A DNA stretch of 64,000 nt, from the NCBI RefSeq assembly GCF_000179775.1, contig NZ_AEEB01000017.1, positions 124,001 to 188,000 on the forward strand, written 5' to 3'. The notes beneath the pieces are model-generated. The model was not told the DNA's origin. It saw only the letters and a program-made list of their open reading frames with translations, and made no database searches. Origin of the DNA: Ahrensia sp. R2A130. Its GTDB lineage: Bacteria; Pseudomonadota; Alphaproteobacteria; Rhizobiales; Rhizobiaceae. This document shows, piece by piece, positions 52,245-62,403 of this stretch. How positions within the stretch are numbered: position 1 is the stretch's first letter; each line of letters starts with the position of its first letter. Made by a program: the position numbers and the translations under genes.

Positions 52245-52711
52245 GTGCGCTTCCGCAAGCCATCGATGGAATAGCGGTCACCATGGCGCAGCAGGAACAG
52301 CGCCACAAGCGCACCGAGCGTAGCAACGGACGTCCACAACAGATTTGCAGGAAAATTCACGTAACCGATTTCGAAGTTGCCAGTGGACAGAGCCTTGATG
52401 AGCCCACCCTTGAACAGCAAAGAGCCCGACAGCAGCGCGCCGATAATACCGGTGGCGTGCATGGCCGTGATGAAGGCGTAAACCGGCGTGCGAAACAGCC
52501 CCAGCAGGAACAGCAGCACGATGGCCATCTGCAACCCGCCCACCGCATAGGCATAGTCAGCCGTAACCCAGTCCAGCCCATAAGTGCCCTTGAAAACGTT
52601 GACCATCCATTCGGGGCGCAGGAATTTCAGCGACGCCCAAACGAACAGAAAAGCGCCGGTGGTAAGGCGGATGATGAGCAAGGAGATGGCTAGGGTGCGG
52701 GGTGTGGGCAT
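52241..52711 (-). CDS. DoxX-like integral membrane protein
   Basis: A 156-residue protein from the ATG at 52711 with four membrane segments and the DoxX-like beginning RLTTGAFLFVWASLKFLRPEW. DoxX proteins are linked to quinone or sulfur redox in the membrane. It overlaps the ABM gene (ATGA), so the two probably work together. It is embedded in the urease operon between the unknown 303-residue gene and ureE. Confidence 0.75.
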   Translation of the reverse strand: MPTPRTLAISLLIIRLTTGAFLFVWASLKFLRPEWMVNVFKGTYGLDWVTADYAYAVGGLQMAIVLLFLLGLFRTPVYAFITAMHATGIIGALLSGSLLFKGGLIKALSTGNFEIGYVNFPANLLWTSVATLGALVALFLLRHGDRYSIDGLRKRT

Positions 52712-52804
52712 GGGATCACAATGTTGAGAATATTTAAGCCGTAACTTAGCCCGCAATGTTCGGTCAGATGAAATCAACAATCTGAGAATACCCTGACAAT
52801 GCTC

Positions 52805-53716
52805 TTAAACCTTGGAGGCAGCCTGATCTAACGTATTTTTAAGACGTTCAACAAGGATCGACACCAGTTGGACTAGGTAGCCGACGTCCTCTGTAACTGT
52901 CGGGTATATCGGAACCGGTTGACTGTTGGCATCTTGCACCATCAGACACTGGAATGAGCCCAAGTTATCCAGACGGCTTTTGAAACTCTCTGCAATCTTT
53001 TCCAGCTTTTCGATCTCCTCCTCTGGATGCTTTTGGCTCAGCGCTGCGATGTGATCAGCAGACGCCTTTTGCCAATCAGTCAATAAAATTGATCTCGCTT
53101 TTGCACCGTCTTCGTCTACGACAGACGGCGGCACGGAAAGTGGAATTCTATGAGCACCAGAGTCGCGCCTAAGTTTCAGGCCTTTTTCCCAGTTTTTAAA
53201 TTCAGGAACGACCTCGTTTAACCACGACAATTTTGGAAGCTTTGCAAACTTTTTGCTAAAAATACCGATATCGTTTGGATGGGTGCTATCAACTTTTTCT
53301 GGATGAAGCGCATAGAGCATGCCCCAGGCAAAATTGTCCAAAAGCCCCCGGCTCTGTATATAGATATCATTCAAAGCCCTATCGACATCGAAGGGCTCTT
53401 CCCCTGTCAAGGGTGCTGTTCTGTTCGGCGGAGCAATAGAATAAAATTCGCGGTATGCGCTCCAGATTATGCGACTACGTTTTACCGCGCCATAGAGTAG
53501 GTGATTTTTCGCTTTCTCGTCGTTTATTTCATATTGCAAATCTAAAATGGGGAACTGCAAATTCATCAGCGGATCAACAACATTGAGATAGTGCATTTCA
53601 TGCGCTTGTTGACGGAAATATTTATCGCTTTCGACGTTTCCGCCAAAAACTCCCATTCGATCGTAGTGCTCGAAATGCGATGAGTACCTAAGATCATCAA
53701 AGTTCGCCAAAATCAT
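52805..53716 (-). CDS. Unknown 303-residue protein inside the urease operon
   Basis: I do not recognise this gene. It is soluble and mostly helical, without a signal peptide. A segment RRDSGAHRIPLSVPP near residue 185 resembles a HEPN-type R-x4-6-H motif and an AHRIPL pattern seen in hypothetical proteins. Two helical regions surround it (AALSQKHPEEEIEKLEKIAESF). Base composition is clearly more AT-rich than ureC and ureE on each side, which suggests acquisition from elsewhere. It starts 10 bases after the ureC stop in the same direction. Confidence in the CDS is high; the function is unknown. Confidence 0.8.
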   Translation of the reverse strand: MILANFDDLRYSSHFEHYDRMGVFGGNVESDKYFRQQAHEMHYLNVVDPLMNLQFPILDLQYEINDEKAKNHLLYGAVKRSRIIWSAYREFYSIAPPNRTAPLTGEEPFDVDRALNDIYIQSRGLLDNFAWGMLYALHPEKVDSTHPNDIGIFSKKFAKLPKLSWLNEVVPEFKNWEKGLKLRRDSGAHRIPLSVPPSVVDEDGAKARSILLTDWQKASADHIAALSQKHPEEEIEKLEKIAESFKSRLDNLGSFQCLMVQDANSQPVPIYPTVTEDVGYLVQLVSILVERLKNTLDQAASKV

Positions 53717-53725
53717 ACGATTGCC

Positions 53726-55438
<1,713 letters not shown>

Positions 55439-55463
55439 TGCGGGTGCTTTCTGCTATGGGCGC

Positions 55464-56318
55464 TTATTCGGCAGCTTTGGAAATGGGATCGTCGTCGCGA
55501 GGCGCGGGAACGCCACGGTCGAAGTCTTTGTCGAAGACCAGCAAGCGATGTTCGGGTATCTCGAAATCGTCCGGCAGTAAGGCTAGCGAAGCGGTCTCGA
55601 TCCGCTCTTCAAGCAGCGCCATGAACTCGTCTTTTTCCAAGCCTGGCTGGATGGGTTCTAGAAACTCCACGATACCGGTGCCGGCGGTGAATTGATCGAA
55701 GGTCATGTGCGGCCAGTAGAGGCCTAGATTGGTGGCAACGGGAATGACGGGCTCCTGATAAGCCTCGTACATGTGAAAAATGCCCTTCTTATATTCGAAG
55801 TGATAGCCGGGTTCACCCAGCCGTCCTTCGGGATAGATCAGGATTTTGCGATTGGCCGCCCGCGCACGCGACAGGTCTTCTGTGACCAATTTTTGTTGGG
55901 CTGTCGCACCGCCGCAACTGTCCACCACCACGGCTTGCATCTTTTTCAGCACGAGGCCGACGAGGGGGATTTTTTCCAGATGGTCGCCGGTGACGATAGC
56001 GAGGTCGTTCACCTTGGCAAACATCGAATAGCCATCGCCCCAGCTCTGGTGTTTGGGCGCGATGATGCACGGCCCGTCGGGCAGGTTTTCACGGCCGCGA
56101 TATTCGATGTCGACGCCGACGATCACCCGCATCCAGCATTTCATCACGCGGGCATAGCGCTGCAACCAGATCATCAGCCACTTGCGTCCGGGGATCATCA
56201 GCAACGGCAACGCGATGATGACGGTGAGGATGGATGTGGTCCAATACAGCGCCTGAAAAACATGGGCGCGCCACATGGGAACGGGCGGTCCGATTTTTTG
56301 GCGTATCTCCGTGCTCAT
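55464..56318 (-). CDS. Lysophospholipid acyltransferase (PlsC family) within the urease operon
   Basis: A 284-residue acyltransferase from the ATG at 56318. One membrane helix (ILTVIIALPLLMIPG) is followed by the PlsC domain: PKHQSWGD (H-x4-D catalytic motif), EKIPLVG, and YPEGRLGEPGY (block III). It would acylate lysophosphatidic acid to phosphatidic acid at the inner membrane, or a related acceptor. It overlaps the LprI-like gene by an ATGA and is 25 bases before ureC, so it is co-transcribed with urease. I would not predict a direct role in urea hydrolysis. Confidence 0.88.
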   Translation of the reverse strand: MSTEIRQKIGPPVPMWRAHVFQALYWTTSILTVIIALPLLMIPGRKWLMIWLQRYARVMKCWMRVIVGVDIEYRGRENLPDGPCIIAPKHQSWGDGYSMFAKVNDLAIVTGDHLEKIPLVGLVLKKMQAVVVDSCGGATAQQKLVTEDLSRARAANRKILIYPEGRLGEPGYHFEYKKGIFHMYEAYQEPVIPVATNLGLYWPHMTFDQFTAGTGIVEFLEPIQPGLEKDEFMALLEERIETASLALLPDDFEIPEHRLLVFDKDFDRGVPAPRDDDPISKAAE

Positions 56319-56740
56319 CGTCCGGCACCTGCATATTCGCGCAGGTCGGCGGTGCGCTGTTCGGTCAGTTTTGTCAGGCAGAGCGTGCCGAGCAACGGTT
56401 GCAACGTGCCACCATAGGCCATGGTGGCTTGGGCGTCGCAGGCGGCGTCGCGATAGGTGATCCATTTCCGCTGGGCGTCGCGCAGCAGGTCGGCACGGGC
56501 GGGCAGGCCTTGCGGCAACCAATCGGCGTCATCACGTCGAGCGCCTGCCATGGCCTGCTTCCACGCTGCGTTGAGATCAGCATCGGCACGGTCGAGCTCT
56601 TTCGCGGCGCAGAATTTCATCTCAACCGTGGATCCGGCAGTGTTGCAATCCACATCTTGCGCGTGGGCTCCGCCGACCAATATGGCGGTAGCAACCGTGA
56701 CGACGACCGCCGCCAACATGGCTTTGAATATATCGTTCAT
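56315..56740 (-). CDS. LprI-like (DUF1311) secreted protein
   Basis: A 141-residue protein with a signal peptide ([21 protein letters not shown]). The mature part has the DUF1311/LprI pattern [30 protein letters not shown], seen as [17 protein letters not shown] and LNAAWKQAM, with paired Cys and a later [12 protein letters not shown]. LprI from Mycobacterium inhibits lysozyme; members occur widely. It is coupled by ATGA overlaps to ureB (upstream) and the acyltransferase (downstream). Similar ORFs sit in other rhizobial urease clusters. Confidence 0.85.
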   Translation of the reverse strand: MNDIFKAMLAAVVVTVATAILVGGAHAQDVDCNTAGSTVEMKFCAAKELDRADADLNAAWKQAMAGARRDDADWLPQGLPARADLLRDAQRKWITYRDAACDAQATMAYGGTLQPLLGTLCLTKLTEQRTADLREYAGAGR

Positions 56741-57042
56741 AGCGTGCCCATAACCTTGCCGTTGAAACCAAACACTTTGCGGTCGCCGCCGATTGGCACC
56801 AACAACACGTCGCGCCGTTGGCCGGGTTCGAAGCGCACGGCGGTGCCTGCAGCTATGTCCAACCGCATGCCGTGTGCCTGCTCGCGATCAAAATCCAGCG
56901 CAGGGTTGGTTTCGGCAAAGTGGTAATGGCTGCCCACCTGCACGGGACGGTCGCCGGTGTTCGCCACTTGCAGCGTCACCGCCTCGCGCTCGGCGTTCAG
57001 TGTTATGTCGCCATCGGCGGTTAGGATTTCTCCGGGGATCAT
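56737..57042 (-). CDS. ureB: Urease subunit beta
   Basis: A 101-residue UreB from the ATG at 57042: [28 protein letters not shown], and a C-terminal [11 protein letters not shown]. It stabilises the urease trimer. It overlaps the LprI-like gene by an ATGA. The 143-residue membrane protein gene lies between ureA and ureB. Confidence 0.96.
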   Translation of the reverse strand: MIPGEILTADGDITLNAEREAVTLQVANTGDRPVQVGSHYHFAETNPALDFDREQAHGMRLDIAAGTAVRFEPGQRRDVLLVPIGGDRKVFGFNGKVMGTL

Positions 57043-57082
57043 TATCGTGTTCCTCTCGGGCTGCTTCGCGTTACACTTTCCA

Positions 57083-57514
57083 TCACACCATGAGAACGAC
57101 AAAGCCATTGTCTTGCAAGGCCGCTTTCAGCGTCTTCAGGTCGGGCTGGCAGTGGGGCGGCAGATCGATGGCCGTGCCGCCCATCATCTTCATCTGAACA
57201 TCGGCCCCGCCATCCACCTTTTTTATCTCGACCCGCTCGATCAGGGGGCGCGGCACGGCTTTTTTCGACCGTCCGGCGTGAAAATGCAGATTGCCTTCCG
57301 TGATTTTCATTCCACAGGTGCGTTTCGACGAAATCCACCACACCAATAGTGCCGCAATGGGTGTGATGAGAAGCAACGGCAAAACCGCCTCGGGGTCTTG
57401 GAACGCAAGAAAGATCGCCGACACGATCAACACGATGATGATGGCGCCGAACGGCCCACGGTCGTGCCGCACATATTCATACAGCGCCGGTTTGTCTGGT
57501 TTGAAAAAGAGCAT
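57083..57514 (-). CDS. Membrane protein of unknown function between ureA and ureB
   Basis: A 143-residue protein with two membrane helices ([16 protein letters not shown] and [19 protein letters not shown]) followed by a soluble region of about 75 residues that resembles a small PH-like beta domain ([16 protein letters not shown]). No specific family is recognised, but an ORF of similar size in this place occurs in rhizobial urease clusters, from memory. It may be a membrane helper for urease or nickel. It is in line with the operon with short gaps. Confidence 0.7.
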   Translation of the reverse strand: MLFFKPDKPALYEYVRHDRGPFGAIIIVLIVSAIFLAFQDPEAVLPLLLITPIAALLVWWISSKRTCGMKITEGNLHFHAGRSKKAVPRPLIERVEIKKVDGGADVQMKMMGGTAIDLPPHCQPDLKTLKAALQDNGFVVLMV

Positions 57515-57537
57515 GGGGTCTGAAAACTACCGCTCTA

Positions 57538-57840
57538 TCATCGAACAGGCTCATGGACGGTTACCAGTTTGGTGCCGTCTGGAAACGTCGCTTCCACCTG
57601 CACGTCGTGGATCATTTCAGCGATGCCATCCATCACCTGATCGCGGGTCACGACGCTGGCGCCGGCCTGCATGAGGTCGGCGACGGAGCGGCCGTCGCGT
57701 GCGCCTTCCACGACGAAATCGGTGATGAGCGCGATGGTTTCCGGGTGGTTCAACTTCACGCCGCGCTCCAGCCGCTTGCGGGCGACTTGGGCGGCCATCG
57801 CCACAAGGAGCTTGTCTTTTTCGCGGGGTGTCAGCTGCAT
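57538..57840 (-). CDS. ureA: Urease subunit gamma
   Basis: A 100-residue UreA from the ATG at 57840: [23 protein letters not shown] in part (for example [10 protein letters not shown]), [25 protein letters not shown] region and [17 protein letters not shown]. It is the smallest subunit of urease. It is 34 bases downstream of ureD. The frame continues upstream to 58005 but that part overlaps ureD and is not coding. Confidence 0.97.
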   Translation of the reverse strand: MQLTPREKDKLLVAMAAQVARKRLERGVKLNHPETIALITDFVVEGARDGRSVADLMQAGASVVTRDQVMDGIAEMIHDVQVEATFPDGTKLVTVHEPVR

Positions 57841-57874
57841 TGGAAATCCATTTGCTTGCCAGAAAAATAATGCG

Positions 57875-58714
57875 TCACGTGTTCCAGACTTTCGGCAAAT
57901 CCCGCCCGTCGCGCAAGGTCCGAAGCACCGGCGTGATCGCCGCGCGCAAATCGTAACCATCACGGGCAAGGCAGCGGACGACGATACGGTCATCGAACAG
58001 CGCAATGCCTATGGTCGATGAGGCGTGTTGGCGAACGGTTTCGTGCAACGCTTCCGCCTTCGGACTGGCGAACAATATGGTCGCTGCCGCCCGTGCTTCG
58101 CCCGCGACCATCGCGCTGGCGAGTTTGCTTTCCACATCGCCTTCCAGATCGAGCGCTTCACGGTGGATCAACCGTCCGTCGCGCCGAATATCCCAGCGGT
58201 CTCGCAGGCTGCCTTCGCGCATTTGCTCATCCATCGCCATGCGCCCGAATAGAAGCGGCTCAACGATAAGCACTTCAGCGTCGTCTTGAAGGTCGACGGT
58301 CAGCTTCCGATTCAACCGACCCCCATCGAACATGATCGTTTCCTGAGGCACCCAATCCAACCGCGCACCGTCTTCTACAGTCAGCGTCGTGTTCAGCCGC
58401 GCAGGGTCGCCGTTACAGCGATAGACGCGCTCGCAAGCTTGGGTGGAGATGGTGAGATGCGTGCTTTTGCCAGCCGTCATGTGCCAGCGCAGATCGTCTT
58501 CCGCCGTCATGCCACCGCTGGAATTGATGAGCACGACTTCCTGCCCGTCGCTTCGCCGGTCCGGCAGGCGAATCTTGCAGCAGCCCTGTTGGTAGAGGTC
58601 AGCCAGCCGCGTCACGCCATCCCGCGCCACAACAGCAACGCGGCCTTCACCTTTTGCCCGTTGGTGAGGAGCGCGTGCAAATGTCGTGGGTGCTTGTGCG
58701 ATTGCGCTTGCCAT
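57875..58714 (-). CDS. ureD: Urease accessory protein UreD
   Basis: A 279-residue UreD from the ATG at 58714 (an ATG/alternate start at 58747 would add 11 residues). Motifs: [34 protein letters not shown] and [17 protein letters not shown]. It scaffolds the UreDFG activation complex on apo-urease. It is first in the leftward urease operon and divergent from the Gfo/Idh/MocA gene, with their promoters in a gap of about 80 bases. Confidence 0.94.
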   Translation of the reverse strand: MASAIAQAPTTFARAPHQRAKGEGRVAVVARDGVTRLADLYQQGCCKIRLPDRRSDGQEVVLINSSGGMTAEDDLRWHMTAGKSTHLTISTQACERVYRCNGDPARLNTTLTVEDGARLDWVPQETIMFDGGRLNRKLTVDLQDDAEVLIVEPLLFGRMAMDEQMREGSLRDRWDIRRDGRLIHREALDLEGDVESKLASAMVAGEARAAATILFASPKAEALHETVRQHASSTIGIALFDDRIVVRCLARDGYDLRAAITPVLRTLRDGRDLPKVWNT

Positions 58715-58795
58715 CGTCACCTTCTGGTTTACAGCGGCGGGCAACACAAGCTCACGTTTGGGCGGCGTGAATGAACGCAGGTTTGGGAGGCCGTG

Positions 58796-59959
58796 ATGGC
58801 GAAATTAAATTGGGGAATGATCGGCGGCGGCGAGGGCTCGCAGATTGGACCAGCACACCGTCTCGGCGCGGTTATCGATGGACATTATGATTTTGTAGCG
58901 GGCGCGCTGGATTTCGTGCCGGAAAAAGGCCGCGCCTTTGCTGCCCAACTCGGCATCGCAGGCGACCGCGCTTATGGCGACTGGAAGGAAATGCTGGCCG
59001 GTGAAAAAGACCGCCCTGCTGGCGAGCGCCTCGATCTCGTCACCATCGCCACACCGAACTCCACCCATTTCGAAATCGCCGAAGCGTTCCTTCAGGAAGG
59101 CTTCAACCTGCTGATCGAAAAACCCATGACCATGGCTGTTGAAGAGGGTGAACGCCTTTTTGCGCTGGAGAAGGAAAAGGGCTGCCGCGTTGCGGTCAAT
59201 TACGGTTATTCCGGCTACGCCATGGTGCGCCACATGCGGGCCATGGTGGCCCGTGGCGACCTTGGTAAAGTGCGCGTCGTGGTGGCGGAATTCGCCCACG
59301 GCCACCACTCCGATGCGGCAGATGCCGACAACCCGCGTATCCGCTGGCGCTACGATCCGGCTCAAGCCGGTGTCTCATCTATCGTGGCCGATTGTGGCAT
59401 CCACTGCCTGCATATGGCGTCTTTCGTTGCTGGCCAGAATATCGAAAAACTGTCGGCGGATTTCGCCTCCACGATTTCATCGCGTGAACTCGAAGACGAC
59501 GCCTTGATCGCCTTCCGCATGGATGGTGGCACCGTTGGTCGTTGCTGGACGTCTGCCGTGGCGCTTGGTCGTCAGCACGGTTTGCGCCTGCAGGTCTTCG
59601 GTGAAACCGGCGGCATGGCGTGGGAGCAGGAGCATCCCAATCAGATCAAATGGACACCGCTGGGCGGCAACACGGAAATTCTCGAACGCGGGCAGGCAGG
59701 TCTTTCGCCGGAAGCCGACCGCGCATCCCGCGTCACTCAAGGCCACGCAGAAGGCATGCCGCTGGCCTTCGCCAATCTCTACAGCGACCTGTCGGAACTC
59801 ATCCGCGCAGATGCCGAAGGCCGGACGCCGGACGCCGCCGCCGATTTGGTGCCAGATGCAGAAGCTGGTTTGCGATCTGTTGCGCTGGTTCATGCTGCAG
59901 TGAAGTCGGCGGCTGATGATGGGGTGTGGACAAACTGCGTCCCACCTTCACTCGCGTAA
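58796..59959 (+). CDS. Gfo/Idh/MocA family oxidoreductase
   Basis: A 387-residue NAD(P)-dependent oxidoreductase from the ATG at 58796, preceded by GGGAGG. It has the Rossmann start WGMIGGGEGSQIGPAHR, EKPMTM (the conserved Lys of the EKP motif) and a C-terminal domain with DCGIHCLHM (catalytic region with His). These enzymes oxidise sugars, inositols or sugar acids. It is followed on the same strand by a sugar ABC transporter, which may import its substrate. It is divergent from ureD. Confidence 0.9.
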   Translation: MAKLNWGMIGGGEGSQIGPAHRLGAVIDGHYDFVAGALDFVPEKGRAFAAQLGIAGDRAYGDWKEMLAGEKDRPAGERLDLVTIATPNSTHFEIAEAFLQEGFNLLIEKPMTMAVEEGERLFALEKEKGCRVAVNYGYSGYAMVRHMRAMVARGDLGKVRVVVAEFAHGHHSDAADADNPRIRWRYDPAQAGVSSIVADCGIHCLHMASFVAGQNIEKLSADFASTISSRELEDDALIAFRMDGGTVGRCWTSAVALGRQHGLRLQVFGETGGMAWEQEHPNQIKWTPLGGNTEILERGQAGLSPEADRASRVTQGHAEGMPLAFANLYSDLSELIRADAEGRTPDAAADLVPDAEAGLRSVALVHAAVKSAADDGVWTNCVPPSLA

Positions 59960-60009
59960 AAATTGAAGCTGAAGCGTCAAAAATTGAGACTGGAATTCCT
60001 AAAAATCAA

Positions 60010-60043
60010 TCAAATCGTTTGAAAATTGCAAGACAACCGGTTG
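60010..60043. promoter_or_regulatory. Two operator-like palindromes upstream of the sugar transporter
   Basis: TCAAA-TCG-TTTGA at 60010-60022 and CAACCGGTTG at 60034-60043. They lie about 110-140 bases before the binding-protein start. The second resembles the symmetry of LacI/GntR-type sites. The regulator is unknown. Confidence 0.35.
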
Positions 60044-60149
60044 GCTTCCGCGAAATGCTGGTCTAGCCTTTCGACCTACCAGCGTATCGGGAGCGCGCTG
60101 GGAGGAAGTCTCGCTCCCGAATTTTAGACTGTTTCGGGAGGAAACACCT

Positions 60150-61061
60150 TTGAAAAAGATTCTACTCGCGGCTGCTGCCGTACTTGCCATGTCCACCTCG
60201 GCTCTCGCCGAGCGCTATGTGATGATCACCCACACCCAGGGTACCGACCCATTCTGGCCCGTCGTTGAAAAAGGCGGCAAGGATGCAGCCAAAGCCCTCG
60301 GCGTTGAGCTCGAATACAACTACGCCGCTTCCGGCGACATGGCCGACATGGCCAAGCTCATCGAAGCTGCAACCGCGACACAGCCAGACGGTCTGATCGT
60401 TTCCCTGCCAGACGCTGCAGCGCTTGGCCCGGCAATCAAGGCTGCTGCTGATGCTGGCGTGCCTGTTGTGACCATCAACTCCGGTCTCGAAGCTTCCAAA
60501 GAAGTAGGCGCGCTGATGCATGTCGGTCAGCCAGAAAAACTGGCCGGTACATCGGCTGGCGAACGCGCAAAAGCTGAAGGCGTGACCAAAGGTCTTTGCC
60601 TCAACCAAGAATCCTTCAACACCGCACTCGTCGACCGTTGCCAGGGTTATGCCGATGGTCTCGGTGAAGCGCTGAACCAGATCGACACGTCCAACGACGT
60701 TGCGCAGATCAAGACACGTACTGCTGCTGCTCTTGAGTCCGACAAGGACATCAACGGCGTCATGGCCGCTGGCCCTCACGTCTGTGCAGCCGCTGCCGAA
60801 GCGATCAAGGAAGTCGGTGCTGAAATTCACCTCTCCTGCTTCGACATGACACCAGAAGTGATCTCGCTCATCAAATCCGGTGAAGTGAAATACACCATCG
60901 ACCAGCAGCAGCGCCTGCAGGGCTACATGCCAGTCGTCGTGCTGCACCTTTACAACAGCAACGCCGGCATGCTGCCGGGCGCAAACATCCCATCGGGCCC
61001 AGGCTTCGTGGATGCGTCTAACGCTGCAAACGTTGAAAAGCAGGCTGGCGTAAACCGCTAA
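60150..61061 (+). CDS. Sugar ABC transporter substrate-binding protein
   Basis: A 303-residue periplasmic binding protein of the ribose/fructose (type I) family. It starts with TTG at 60150, supported by a strong GGGAGGAAA five bases upstream. Signal peptide cleaves after LAEA-like SALA near residue 20. The mature part begins ERYVMITHTQGTDPFWPVVEKG, seen as TQGTDPFWPVVEKG, with DGLIVSLPDA and VVTINSG and a hinge at the C-terminal domain. It resembles FrcB-like binding proteins; substrate unknown. Followed by a strong terminator-like hairpin. Confidence 0.9.
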   Translation: MKKILLAAAAVLAMSTSALAERYVMITHTQGTDPFWPVVEKGGKDAAKALGVELEYNYAASGDMADMAKLIEAATATQPDGLIVSLPDAAALGPAIKAAADAGVPVVTINSGLEASKEVGALMHVGQPEKLAGTSAGERAKAEGVTKGLCLNQESFNTALVDRCQGYADGLGEALNQIDTSNDVAQIKTRTAAALESDKDINGVMAAGPHVCAAAAEAIKEVGAEIHLSCFDMTPEVISLIKSGEVKYTIDQQQRLQGYMPVVVLHLYNSNAGMLPGANIPSGPGFVDASNAANVEKQAGVNR

Positions 61062-61105
61062 GCCACGCACTCTGCCGGGTCTTCCCGGCGGCGTACACTT
61101 GCGAG

Positions 61106-61145
61106 AGGCCGGGCGCGTATCTTGGGGTCGCGCCCGGCCTTTTTG
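61106..61145 (+). terminator. Strong hairpin after the sugar binding-protein gene
   Basis: AGGCCGGGCGCG pairs perfectly with CGCGCCCGGCCT (12 pairs) around an 11-base loop, followed by TTTT. It would end most transcripts after the binding-protein gene and lower expression of the permease and ATPase. Confidence 0.88.
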
Positions 61146-61262
61146 CTTCGTAAAAAGGTGATCGAAACGACCTTTTTCTTATCATTCGCCGAATGGAACG
61201 GGTGATGTGAAAAAGGCCGGTAGTGGCTAGCAGAAATTCAAAGACAATCCGGGGGGATTATT

Positions 61263-62402
61263 ATGTCCGATGCGGCAAACGCCGATCTTGTAGAACGCAG
61301 CGAGGCCGACCGGCTTCAAAAGGGCGGCATCATCGCCCAACTGGTCAAACGGCCGGAGATCGGTGCCTTTGTCGGCATGATCGTCATCATCGTGTTGCTC
61401 GGTTGGGCATCCGAATGGCGGGTCTATAATGCGCTGGGTTTGAAGAACAACTTGTCCATTATCGGTCAGCTTGGCATCATCGCGGTGGGCGCTTGCCTTC
61501 TCATGATTGCGGGTGAATTCGACCTCTCCATCGGCTCCATGATCGGCTTTGCCGGCATGTCCATAGCGATGATGTTGAAGTGGGGCTTGCCGTTTGGAAT
61601 GGGTGAAGCAACGCCGGTATCGGCCTTTTTCCTGACCCTGATGATGACGCTGACGCTGGGGTGGATCATCGGTAATATCGTAGTCCGATCAGGGCTGTCC
61701 TCCTTTATCGTGACGTTGGGCTTCCTGTTCTTCCTGCGCGGCGCAACGGAAGTTTCCTTCCGCATTTTCAACGAAGGCTCGACCCAGATTTCCGGCCTTC
61801 AGGATTTCAAGGAAACAAGCTGGTTCGCCTCAATCTTCGGTGGTGAAACCTTCACGTGGGCCTACGATCTCGCGTTCCAACTGGGCTTCAACCTCAACCG
61901 CAAGGGCGAACAGTGGGTCACTGGCCTCGATGCCCGCGTGGCGTGGTGGCTGCTGCTGACATTCCTCGCCTACATCGTTTTGTCGCGCACACAGCTCGGC
62001 AACTGGATTTTTGCAACTGGCGACAATTCCGAATCAGCCCGTGCCAACGGTGTGCCGGTCAATAAGGTCCGCATCGGCCTGTTCATGTTCACCGCCTTCT
62101 GCGCCACGCTATTTGCCGCCTGCCAGGTCTTCGACACCAACACGGCAGACGCGGCCAAAGGTAACCTGAAAGAACTGGAGGCCATCGCCGTCGCGGTGGT
62201 GGGAGGCACGCTCATGACGGGCGGCTTCGGCTCGGTCATCGGCATCATGTTCGGTGCCGTGATTTTCGGCCTCGTGCAAAACGCGGTGTTCTTCATCCCG
62301 TCGATTGATGGCTCCTACTTCCGCGTCTTCGTCGGCACAGTGCTGCTGGTGGCAGCCTTTGCCAACGAGAACATTCGCAAGCGCATCACGGGGGGGATCT
62401 AG
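61263..62402 (+). CDS. Sugar ABC transporter permease
   Basis: A 379-residue permease of the RbsC/FrcC family with about nine or ten membrane segments. Family segments: LLMIAGEFDLSIGSMIGFAGM and LGWIIGNIVVRSGLSSFIVTLG in part (for example GEFDLSIGSMIGF and SSFIVTLGFLFFLRG). It follows the binding-protein hairpin and ends one base before ATPase-start region. With the ATPase it forms the importer. Confidence 0.92.
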   Translation: MSDAANADLVERSEADRLQKGGIIAQLVKRPEIGAFVGMIVIIVLLGWASEWRVYNALGLKNNLSIIGQLGIIAVGACLLMIAGEFDLSIGSMIGFAGMSIAMMLKWGLPFGMGEATPVSAFFLTLMMTLTLGWIIGNIVVRSGLSSFIVTLGFLFFLRGATEVSFRIFNEGSTQISGLQDFKETSWFASIFGGETFTWAYDLAFQLGFNLNRKGEQWVTGLDARVAWWLLLTFLAYIVLSRTQLGNWIFATGDNSESARANGVPVNKVRIGLFMFTAFCATLFAACQVFDTNTADAAKGNLKELEAIAVAVVGGTLMTGGFGSVIGIMFGAVIFGLVQNAVFFIPSIDGSYFRVFVGTVLLVAAFANENIRKRITGGI

Positions 62403-62403
62403 C

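Noticed and set aside
60162..61070. A 302-codon leftward ORF opposite the sugar binding protein
   Set aside because: It mirrors a clear binding protein on the plus strand. Long antisense frames are common in GC-rich genes, and its translation is Cys/His/Phe-rich without a family pattern.
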